Below are positions 37,777 to 44,708 of a stretch of 64,000 nucleotides of DNA, in pieces (positions within the stretch are counted from its first letter, which is position 1; each line of letters starts with the position of its first letter). The notes under the pieces were generated by a model. It saw only the letters and a list, made by a program, of their open reading frames with translations. It was not told the DNA's origin and did no database searches. Origin of the DNA: Phenylobacterium sp. SCN 70-31 (GTDB lineage Bacteria > Pseudomonadota > Alphaproteobacteria > Caulobacterales > Caulobacteraceae); contig NZ_MEEX01000018.1 in assembly GCF_001724605.1 (NCBI RefSeq), forward strand, positions 19,678 through 83,677, read 5' to 3'. The position numbers were made by a program, and so were the translations under genes.

Positions 37777-38681
37777 GACGCGAGCGCCCTCTTGCTGCGG
37801 CCGAACTTCCCCAGGCGACCGGGGAGCGGATGGGCCAGTTTCTCCTCGAGGAACCGGTAGGCCTCGAGCACGATGTCCAGGTCGACGCCGGTCTCGACGC
37901 CCGCGTCCTCGCAGAGGTGCAGCAGGTCTTCGGTCGAGATGTTGCCGGTCGAATTGCGGGTCTGGGGCGAGCCGCCGATCCCGCCGACCGCGCTGTCGAA
38001 GCGGGTGGCCCCCGCGTCCATTGCCGCCAGCACATTGGCCAGGCCGAGGCCACGGGTGTCGTGGAAATGCAGCGACAGCGGCGTGTCCGGAAAAGCGTCC
38101 AGGGTGGCGCCCACCATCCGGGCGACCTGGGCCGGGCCGCCCTCGCCCGAGGTGTCGCCCAGACAGACTTCGGTGGCGCCCGCCTCGTGCAGGCCGCGCG
38201 CCAGGCGCAGCACCCGGTCGAACGGGACCTCGCCTTCCGCCGAGCACCCGAAGGCCTTGGCCACCACCGCGATGACGCCCAGGCCGTTGGCGCGCGCCTC
38301 GGCGACCGCCAGGGCGGCGGAAGCCAGGTTGTCGTCCTGGGTCCTGTCGGGCCGGTAGTCGGCGAGACTTGCGGAGATGAACACCGAGATCACCGGCATG
38401 TCGGCGTCGATCGCCCGCCGCACGCCCGCCACGTTCGGGACGGTGGCGTCGTAGATCGTCCCCGGTCTCCGGGTCACCGCGGCCATCACGTCGGCCGCGT
38501 CCGCCATGTGCGGCATCACCTTGGGGCTCACGAACGAGACGGCGTTGATCTGCGGAAAGCCGGCGTCCGACAGCAGGTCGATGAACGCCACCTTGTCCCG
38601 GGTGGACAGGTGCGTCGTCTCGGCCTGAAGGCCGTCGCGCGGCGAGACTTCTCGCAGATGGATGCGGCTGGGGTAGCGCAA
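37773..38681 (-). CDS. HMG-CoA lyase-like enzyme with Ser in place of catalytic Cys
   Basis: This 302-aa DRE-TIM metallolyase is the first gene of the operon, starting with TTG at 38681. Metal-site residues are intact: Arg15-Asp16 in SPRDGLQ and His205/His207 in LHFHDTRG; Asn247 in STGNIST is also kept. In true HMG-CoA lyases the glycine loop reads GGCPYA with the catalytic Cys266 (human). Here the loop is AVGGIGGSPQTRNSTGN with Ser238. A different 3-hydroxy-3-methylacyl-CoA or citramalyl-CoA-like substrate, or a retro-aldol/Claisen with altered acid-base chemistry, is plausible. Confidence 0.85.
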   Translation of the reverse strand: MRYPSRIHLREVSPRDGLQAETTHLSTRDKVAFIDLLSDAGFPQINAVSFVSPKVMPHMADAADVMAAVTRRPGTIYDATVPNVAGVRRAIDADMPVISVFISASLADYRPDRTQDDNLASAALAVAEARANGLGVIAVVAKAFGCSAEGEVPFDRVLRLARGLHEAGATEVCLGDTSGEGGPAQVARMVGATLDAFPDTPLSLHFHDTRGLGLANVLAAMDAGATRFDSAVGGIGGSPQTRNSTGNISTEDLLHLCEDAGVETGVDLDIVLEAYRFLEEKLAHPLPGRLGKFGRSKRALAS

Positions 38682-38692
38682 GTTCCCGTCCC

Positions 38693-38731
38693 ATTTGTTC
38701 GTTTATCGAACAATATACTAGATAACGAACA
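38693..38731 (-). promoter_or_regulatory. IclR-type operator box at the leftward operon promoter
   Basis: Read leftward from 38731, this 39-bp box begins TGTTCGTTATCTAG and ends with GTTCGATAAACGAAC then AAAT. It contains the inverted repeat GTTCG-ATAAA-CGAAC, close to the GTTCGATAATCGCAC site I recall for PcaR, an IclR-family protein. It matches the box at 39930-39968 at 33 of 39 positions. It starts two bases after the -10 element, over the expected transcription start. Confidence 0.8.
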
Positions 38732-38733
38732 CA

Positions 38734-38762
38734 GACCTAGCGGGGGCGTTTTCGGCCGTCAA
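38734..38762 (-). promoter_or_regulatory. Promoter of the leftward catabolic operon
   Basis: Read leftward: -35 TTGACGG (38762-38756), a 14-base spacer, then -10 GCTAGGTC (38741-38734). This fits the Caulobacter housekeeping consensus TTGACGS-N10-14-GCTANAWC at all but one defined position. It lies 53 bases or more before the lyase start codon. Confidence 0.7.
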
Positions 38763-38948
38763 GGCCGGACCAGGGCGGGTTTTCGAGAATTTCAGGCGCC
38801 GTGGCGGAAGCCCGGACGCAGCGCCGTACGCCTGCGGCCCCCAAGGTCCGCAGCGCAGCGCCGGGCCGGAAGGCGGCCCTGTCCATCTGTTTCGCCGACG
38901 CCTGCGAGCGCCGCTCCAGGGTTCGGCCCGGGGAGGGGCCGGCCGCGA

Positions 38949-39743
38949 CTACGCGATCAGCTGGCGAAGCCGTCGCTGGATGTCGAGCATCAAGGGCAGG
39001 AACTCGGCGAGCATCCGCTCGACCGACACATGGCGCGCCACCACGCCGATGTTCAGGCCGGCCGTCACGCGGCCCGCGCCGTCCACCAGGGGGACCGCGA
39101 TGGAGCGCAACCCCTGGCCGGTCTCCTCGTCGTTGATCGAGTAGCCCTGGTCGCGGACGCGCGCGAGTTCCGCCATCAGGTCCGGGATCGCGGTCAGGGT
39201 CTTGTCCGTCACCTTGGGCCGCTCGGCCGATTCCAGCAGCGCGCGAGCCTGGTCCTCCGGCCAGCTCGCCAGGATCACCCGCCCCAGCGACGCCCCGTAG
39301 GCCGGCAACCGGCCGCCGACGCTGCGGCTGACCGTCAGGGCGCGAGCGGGATCCATCGCGCGGGCGAGGTAGACGATCTGGGTCCCGTCCAGCTTCGCCA
39401 CGGCGCTGGTCTCGCCGGTCTTCCGCGTCAGTTCCTCGAGGAAAGGCTGGACGATGCTGATGAAGGGCGTCGACGACAGGTAGGCGTACCCCAGGCGCAG
39501 CATCCGGGGGGTCAGAGAGAAGAACTTCCCGTCGTAGTCGGCGTATCCCAGGCGGGTCAGAGTCAGCAGGCAACGCCGGACCGTGGCGCGTTCCAGCCCG
39601 ACCCGCTCGGCCACCTGGCTGATGGTCAGCCGCTGGTCCTGGTCGCCGAACACCTCGATCACCGCCAACCCCTTGGCGAAGCCCGCGATGAACTCGGGAT
39701 CCTGCTCGGCCAGGATCGCGGCGTAGGGGAATTTCGTCTTCAT
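38949..39743 (-). CDS. IclR family transcriptional regulator
   Basis: This 264-aa regulator starts at MKTKFPYAAILAEQDPEFIA (39743); the upstream open frame is repeat-derived and unlikely to be coding. The N-terminal winged helix is LTISQVAERVGLERATVRRC followed by LTRLGYADYDGKFFSLTP. The IclR effector domain follows (YLARAMDPARALTVSRSVGG, RVILASWPEDQARALLES, GLRSIAVPLVDGAGRVTAGL). It most resembles the PcaR/PobR/PcaU branch. It sits between two promoters that share a long operator and is the likely controller of both units. The effector is unknown, probably a pathway acid or CoA ester. Confidence 0.92.
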   Translation of the reverse strand: MKTKFPYAAILAEQDPEFIAGFAKGLAVIEVFGDQDQRLTISQVAERVGLERATVRRCLLTLTRLGYADYDGKFFSLTPRMLRLGYAYLSSTPFISIVQPFLEELTRKTGETSAVAKLDGTQIVYLARAMDPARALTVSRSVGGRLPAYGASLGRVILASWPEDQARALLESAERPKVTDKTLTAIPDLMAELARVRDQGYSINDEETGQGLRSIAVPLVDGAGRVTAGLNIGVVARHVSVERMLAEFLPLMLDIQRRLRQLIA

Positions 39744-39794
39744 GCCTCTCCCTGGGCCTCTCCCTGGGGCCTCTCCCCTCAGGCCTCTCCCTGG
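39744..39794 (-). repeat. Tandem repeat of a Shine-Dalgarno-like unit before the IclR start
   Basis: Four copies of a 12-base unit containing GGGAGAGGC (leftward reading) lie directly before the IclR ATG: 39744-39755, 39756-39767, 39769-39782 (variant) and 39783-39794. The copy nearest the start can act as the ribosome-binding site. Confidence 0.75.
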
Positions 39795-39903
39795 GCTGCG
39801 ACTCCCGCCGCCCGATCCCAGGCCTGCTCCTGGCGCCAAGCGATACCACAACCTCGCCGGGCAACCCCATTCCCACCCCCGAGCGCACGCCGCCGACGCC
39901 CTG

Positions 39904-39930
39904 TTGACACGTCGCGACGCTTGGTATTTT
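39904..39930 (+). promoter_or_regulatory. Probable promoter of the rightward crotonase/receptor unit
   Basis: A -35 TTGACAC (39904-39910), 12-base spacer and -10-like GGTATTTT (39923-39930) fit the Caulobacter TTGACGS-N10-14-GCTANAWC pattern moderately. It stands in the same position relative to the operator box as the leftward promoter. Confidence 0.5.
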
Positions 39931-39968
39931 GTTCGTTATCTAGATTAGTGTTCGATTATCGCACAAAT
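39930..39968 (+). promoter_or_regulatory. IclR-type operator box at the rightward unit
   Basis: This 39-bp box begins TGTTCGTTATCTAG and contains GTTCGATTATCGCAC at 39950-39964. The latter differs by one base from the GTTCGATAATCGCAC site I recall for PcaR. It matches the leftward box at 33 of 39 positions and lies right after the -10 element. Confidence 0.8.
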
Positions 39969-40014
39969 AGCAAGCCCCTCCGGAGAGCTTGCAGGCGAAG
40001 TCGGGAGGATTGTC

Positions 40015-40800
40015 TTGACCGAGATCGTAGAGGCGGCGCCGCCCGTGCTGGCGGAACGCAGGGGCGCCGTCGCCGTGGTGACCCTGAATCGCCCGGCGGC
40101 GCGCAATGCGCTGAACCGCGCCCTCCTGGCCGCCCTGCACGAACATCTCCATGCGGCGATGGAGGACGATTCGGTCCGCGCCGTCGTCCTGACCGGAGCC
40201 GGCCCCGCCTTCTGCGCCGGCGCCGACCTGCGCGAAGCCCTGGACACGCCGCCCGGCGCCGAAGGTTTCTGGCTTCAGTACGACCGGTCGGGCCAGTCGC
40301 TCGACCTGCACCGCCTGTTGCCCAGGCTTCCCAAGCCCGTCATCGCCGCAGTCAACGGCTTCGCCCTGGGCGGCGGCTGCGGGGTCGCCATGTCGTGCGA
40401 CCTCGTGATCGCCAGCGACCAGGCCACCTTCGGCTATCCCGAGGTGGCCCAGGGCCTGGTCGCGGCGATGGTGATGGTCAGCCTGAGCCGTATCGTCGGC
40501 CGCCGCCAGGCCCTGGACCTGCTGCTGACCGGCCGCAAGCTGACTGCGGCCGACGCGCTCGGCCTGGGCCTCGTCAACCGGGTGGCCCCACACGGCGACC
40601 TTCTGGACCAGGCGGTCGCCTACGCCGAGGAGGTCGCCCAGCACAGCGCCCAGGCGCTGCGGATGACCAAGTCGCTCTACTACAACGTGGCCGAACTCGA
40701 CTTGGACCGCGCGCTCGACTACGCCCGCGACTTCAACCAGATGCTCCGGCAGACCAAGCCGGCCGCCGGCGGCGCCTTCGCCGCCAAGGCGCGGTCATGA
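40015..40800 (+). CDS. Enoyl-CoA hydratase/isomerase family protein (crotonase fold)
   Basis: This 261-aa crotonase opens with TTG at 40015 after a strong GGGAGGA (40003-40009). Segments: VVTLNRPAARNALNRALLAA, oxyanion-hole GAGPAFCAGADLRE, FALGGGCGVAMSCDL and FGYPEVAQGL. Gly123 stands where hydratases have the first catalytic Glu; Glu143 keeps the second. It is closely similar to the crotonase at 33648-34409, which shares this loss (GYPEV and SCD blocks). It is first in the rightward unit under the IclR box and overlaps the next gene by ATGA. Confidence 0.9.
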   Translation: MTEIVEAAPPVLAERRGAVAVVTLNRPAARNALNRALLAALHEHLHAAMEDDSVRAVVLTGAGPAFCAGADLREALDTPPGAEGFWLQYDRSGQSLDLHRLLPRLPKPVIAAVNGFALGGGCGVAMSCDLVIASDQATFGYPEVAQGLVAAMVMVSLSRIVGRRQALDLLLTGRKLTAADALGLGLVNRVAPHGDLLDQAVAYAEEVAQHSAQALRMTKSLYYNVAELDLDRALDYARDFNQMLRQTKPAAGGAFAAKARS

Positions 40801-41576
40801 GCGCCGGCCCGATCCAGGTCGAGGTGGACGGTGGCGTGGCCACCGTGTCGCTCGACCGCCCCGAGTCGCTGAACGCGCTCTCGAACGGCCTCCTGGAGGC
40901 CATCGTGGCCACTTTCGCGCGCCTCGACGAAGACCCGGAGGTCCGCTGTGCGGTGCTGCGCGGCGCCGGGCGGGCCTTCTGCGTGGGCGCCGACATCAAG
41001 GAACGCGGGACCATGTCCCAGGACGCGGTCCGCGCCCGACGTCGCCTGGCGCCCCTGGCCTTCGGCGCCATGCGCCGGTTCTCCCGTCCGGTCGTCGCCC
41101 AGGTGCACGGCTACGCCATCGGCAGCGGCCTGGAACTGGCCCTGGGCTGCGACTTCATCTACGCGGCCGCCGGCACGGTCATGGGCCTTCCCGAGACCGC
41201 CAAGGCCTCGATCCCCGCCGGCGGCGGCACCCAGGTGCTGCCCCGCCTGATCGGCCCGGCGCGGGCCAAGGAGCTGATCTTCACCAGCCGCCGCTTCGCC
41301 GCCGAGGACGCCGAGCGCTGGGGACTGGTCAACCGGGTCGTCGCCGCCGACCGGCTGGGCGAGGCCGTAGCCGCGCTCGCCGCGGAACTGGTCGCCGTCT
41401 CGCCCACGGCGCTCCAGACGGCCAAACGCGCCATCGACCTGGGCCTCACCACCGACCTCGAGTCGGGGCTCCAGGTCGAAGCCGCGCTCTACGAACGGGT
41501 GCTGACCTCCGAGGACCGCCGGGAGGCGGCCGCGGCGGCGGCCGAGAGACGCAGCCCCCGGTACGCGGGCCGCTGA
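40797..41576 (+). CDS. Enoyl-CoA hydratase
   Basis: This 259-aa crotonase retains both catalytic glutamates: Glu113 in IGSGLELALGCD and Glu133 in GLPETAKASIPAGGG. The oxyanion-hole segment is GAGRAFCVGADIKE. The C-terminal helices (TALQTAKRAIDLGL, then EAALYERVLTSEDRREAA) are in normal order and give a useful template for spotting the rearranged crotonase at 11287-12255. It should hydrate a trans-2-enoyl-CoA. The ATG at 40797 overlaps the previous stop, so the pair is probably co-translated. The receptor gene follows after 55 bases. Confidence 0.92.
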   Translation: MSAGPIQVEVDGGVATVSLDRPESLNALSNGLLEAIVATFARLDEDPEVRCAVLRGAGRAFCVGADIKERGTMSQDAVRARRRLAPLAFGAMRRFSRPVVAQVHGYAIGSGLELALGCDFIYAAAGTVMGLPETAKASIPAGGGTQVLPRLIGPARAKELIFTSRRFAAEDAERWGLVNRVVAADRLGEAVAALAAELVAVSPTALQTAKRAIDLGLTTDLESGLQVEAALYERVLTSEDRREAAAAAAERRSPRYAGR

Positions 41577-41631
41577 CATCCAGACAAAGGACACCGCCGC
41601 CGGACGCCGGCGCGGAATTCGGGAGGGGACT

Positions 41632-44583
41632 ATGACGACATTCAGATTCTGGCTCATGGCGGGGTCAGCCGCCTTTGCGGCCCTCGCCGCGACATCGGCG
41701 AGCGCGCAGAGCGGCGCCGAGGCGACGTCGGTGGACGAGGTGGTCGTCACCGGCTCCTTCATCGCCGGCACGCCCAAGGATTCGGCCATTCCCGTCGCGA
41801 TCATCGGCCGCGACGAACTGGAACGCCGCGGTTCGCCCTCGATGCTCGACATCATCAAGACCCTGCCCGTCGTGGGCGGCGTCCTGGGCGAGACCAACAA
41901 CTTCAACGTCGCGTCCCAGGGCCGCGGCGGCGGCGGCACCATCAACCTGCGCGGCCTGGGCCCGCAACGGACCCTGGTGCTGCTCAACGGCCGCCGGTTC
42001 GCCGGCTACGTCTCGGACACCAACCTGCTCCCGGCCGCGGCCATCGGCCGGGTGGAGATCCTGAAGGACGGCGCGGCGGCGACCTACGGCTCGGACGCCA
42101 TCGGCGGCGTCGCCAACTTCATCACCCGGACCAACTTCGAAGGCCTCGAGGTCCAGGCGGACTATCGCCTGATCCGCGGCGCCGATGACGGCGGCGACTA
42201 CAGCGCCAGCGCGGTCTACGGCTGGGTGGGCGAGAATTCCAACCTGCTGCTCACCGCCGGCTACCAGCACCGTTCCGAGCTGAGCACCGTCGACCGCAAG
42301 TGGTCGCAGCCCACCTACTTCCAGAACCCTTCGGCCTGGTCGCCCAGCGGCAACCCCGGCGGCTGGACCGTCCGCGGCGGACCCGCGGGCACGGGCGCCA
42401 ACCTGGGCTTCTTCCAGGACGCCAACTGCGCCGCCACCGGGGGCACGCCCACCTTCACCGGGAACACGCCGGCCTGCTATTTCATCTATCTGCCCTTCGA
42501 CAACCTGGTCGAGGAGCAGGACCAGTACCAACTCTACGGCGAGTTCAACGCCCGCATCGGCGACACCGGCCGGTTCCACGTCGAGGCGCTCTACACCCAG
42601 ACGTCGCAGCCCGACGTCCGCGCCTCGCCCAGCTTCGCGGCGACCTCGGGGCCGAACGGGCCGGGCGGCGCGAACGCCTTCTTCGTGCCGGCCTCGAACC
42701 CTGGCTTCAACACCTTCCTGACCCAGACCGGCAACGCCGCGCTGATCGGCGTGGCCCAGAGCGCGACCGGCACGCTGTGGCGGCCGTTCGGCAACGGCGG
42801 CAATCCGTCCACGGGCGGGCTGGGCGGCCAGACCGGCAGCCGCAAGAACGAGGAGTTCCGGGTCTCGGCGAGCCTGAAGGGCGAGACCGGCCACTTCGGG
42901 ATCAACTACGACCTGGGCGCCACCTACATACGCGAGAAGCAGGACACCCGGGTCACCGACATCCTGATTCCCCGCCTCCAACTCGCCCTGAGCGGCCTGG
43001 GCGGCCCGAACTGCCAGGGCGCGACGCCGGGCGCGAACGGCTGCCAGTACTTCAACCCGTTCTCGAACGCGTTCCCGAACAACCCGGCCCTTGGGCTCAC
43101 CAATCCGGGCTTCGTGTCGGCCAACGCCAACACGAAGGAACTGGTCGCCTGGATGTTCGATCTGCAGTCGCTGCGCAACGACCAGGAGACCGTGGTCCTG
43201 GACGCCGTCTTCAACGGCAAGCTGGCGATCAGCCTGCCCGGCGGCCAGATCGGCTGGGCGGCCGGCGCCCAGTACCGCAAGATCCACTTCCAGCAGATGG
43301 TCGACAATCCGCTGTTCAACTCGCAGATCACGCCCTGCCCGACCATCGGCTCGACGTCCTGCACCTTCCGAACCGGCCCCTTCACCTTCCTGGGCCAGAG
43401 CCGTCCGCTCAGCCTGGAACAGAGCGTCTACGCCCTGTTCGGCGAACTGAACGCGCCCATCACCGACACCGTGAACGCCCAGCTCGCCCTGCGCTACGAG
43501 GACTACGGCGGCCTCACGGGGTCGACGACCAACCCGCAGCTCCGCCTGAAGTGGCAGGTGATCGACGGCGTCGCCCTGCGCGGCTCGGTGGGGTCGTCCT
43601 TCCGCGGCCCGACGGCGGCGAACGTGGCCCCGACCGGAACCACGGGCCTGACCGGCATCGCCGCGGCCGGCAACAACTCCCGCTCGATCGACTTCTTCGG
43701 CAACCCCAACGTCGGGCCCGAGAAGGCCGTCACCTACAGCGTCGGCACGATCGTCCAGATCGAGAACTTCACCGCTACGATCGACTACTGGAACTACCGC
43801 CTGCGCGGCCAGATCACCGACGTGCCGGCGAACGTGGTCGCCACCGCGGTCGCGGGGATCGGCAACGGCAGCCAGTTCGTGAACTGCGCCAGCGCCCTGC
43901 GCTACCTGATCACCTTCGACAATGGGAACGCCTGCGTCCAGGGCGTCACCCAGGGGACCAACATCGCCCGCGTCCGCTCCGACATCACCAACGGCCCGAC
44001 GATCCGGACCGACGGCGTCGACGCCGACGTCAACTATCGCTTCCGCGACGTGTGGGAGGGTGTCCTCGACATCGGCGGCAGCCTGACCCACACGATCTCG
44101 TACAAGCAGGACGCCTTCGTCTACGGCGGCATCACCGTCACGCCGGCCTACGACGCGGCGGGCTTCACCAACTACGACCGCACCTCGCAGACGATCGCCA
44201 AGTGGCGCGGCCAGTTCTACGCCGACTACAGCCGCGGCCCGCACAACCTGCGCTGGACCGTCCACTACACCAGCGGCGCCGACGACAACCGCGGGCCCAC
44301 GGTGGTCCAGAGCGGGCCGTCGACCAACTGCACCGTGGCCAACGCCCTGGCCGGGACCGCGGTCAACTGCGTCCTGACCACCGATGGCCTGAAGGTGAAG
44401 TCCTTCATCAGCCACGACCTGACCTATCGGGTGGAGCTGCCCTGGGACGTGACCGTCACCGCCTCGGTGCTCAACGTCCTGGACCGCGATCCGTCGCGGG
44501 CCCGGCTGGTGCTCAACTACGATCCCTTCCTGGGCAACCCCATCGGGCGGTCGTTCAAGCTGGGCGTGAAGAAGACCTTCTAG
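41632..44583 (+). CDS. TonB-dependent outer-membrane receptor
   Basis: This is a complete 983-aa receptor. The signal peptide covers residues 1-25 (ends ASA), and the TonB box region is VDEVVVTGSFIAG. The plug domain includes IPVAIIGRDELERRGSPSML, INLRGLGPQRTLVLLNGRRF and VEILKDGAAATYGSDAIGGV. The beta-barrel strands run to the C-terminal SFKLGVKKTF. The large size and Asn/Gly-rich loops fit the carbohydrate- or hydrophobic-compound receptors abundant in Caulobacterales. It is preceded by the crotonase pair and ends at a strong terminator, so it probably imports the compound that the IclR regulon degrades. Confidence 0.95.
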   Translation: MTTFRFWLMAGSAAFAALAATSASAQSGAEATSVDEVVVTGSFIAGTPKDSAIPVAIIGRDELERRGSPSMLDIIKTLPVVGGVLGETNNFNVASQGRGGGGTINLRGLGPQRTLVLLNGRRFAGYVSDTNLLPAAAIGRVEILKDGAAATYGSDAIGGVANFITRTNFEGLEVQADYRLIRGADDGGDYSASAVYGWVGENSNLLLTAGYQHRSELSTVDRKWSQPTYFQNPSAWSPSGNPGGWTVRGGPAGTGANLGFFQDANCAATGGTPTFTGNTPACYFIYLPFDNLVEEQDQYQLYGEFNARIGDTGRFHVEALYTQTSQPDVRASPSFAATSGPNGPGGANAFFVPASNPGFNTFLTQTGNAALIGVAQSATGTLWRPFGNGGNPSTGGLGGQTGSRKNEEFRVSASLKGETGHFGINYDLGATYIREKQDTRVTDILIPRLQLALSGLGGPNCQGATPGANGCQYFNPFSNAFPNNPALGLTNPGFVSANANTKELVAWMFDLQSLRNDQETVVLDAVFNGKLAISLPGGQIGWAAGAQYRKIHFQQMVDNPLFNSQITPCPTIGSTSCTFRTGPFTFLGQSRPLSLEQSVYALFGELNAPITDTVNAQLALRYEDYGGLTGSTTNPQLRLKWQVIDGVALRGSVGSSFRGPTAANVAPTGTTGLTGIAAAGNNSRSIDFFGNPNVGPEKAVTYSVGTIVQIENFTATIDYWNYRLRGQITDVPANVVATAVAGIGNGSQFVNCASALRYLITFDNGNACVQGVTQGTNIARVRSDITNGPTIRTDGVDADVNYRFRDVWEGVLDIGGSLTHTISYKQDAFVYGGITVTPAYDAAGFTNYDRTSQTIAKWRGQFYADYSRGPHNLRWTVHYTSGADDNRGPTVVQSGPSTNCTVANALAGTAVNCVLTTDGLKVKSFISHDLTYRVELPWDVTVTASVLNVLDRDPSRARLVLNYDPFLGNPIGRSFKLGVKKTF

Positions 44584-44669
44584 GCCGAAAGGACTTACTG
44601 CCGGGGGCCTCGCTAGCCCCGCACGATGTTTCTTCCTCCGACCGGGCGTATTCCTCCCCGGACGCCTCC

Positions 44670-44702
44670 GGCGCGGCTCCCCAGGAGCCGCGCCGTCCTT
44701 TT
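44670..44702. terminator. Intrinsic terminator between receptor and oxidase genes
   Basis: A perfect 11-bp stem (44670-44680 with 44684-44694, GGCGCGGCTCC / GGAGCCGCGCC) and CCA loop are followed by GTCCTTTTCT. It lies between convergent genes and mainly serves the receptor transcript. Confidence 0.8.
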
Positions 44703-44708
44703 CTGGGG

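Noticed and set aside
39744..39794. Possible CRISPR array
   Set aside because: Units are 12 bases, contiguous and without unique spacers; it is a simple tandem repeat. No cas gene is in the window.
37830..40014. Open frame on the + strand running through the lyase and IclR genes into the crotonases
   Set aside because: Only the portion from 40797 is a real gene; the earlier part is antisense to well-supported genes and lacks family features.
29457..44583. Idea that the catabolic region is an integrated mobile island
   Set aside because: No integrase, transposase, tRNA or flanking repeats are visible, and base composition looks like the surroundings.
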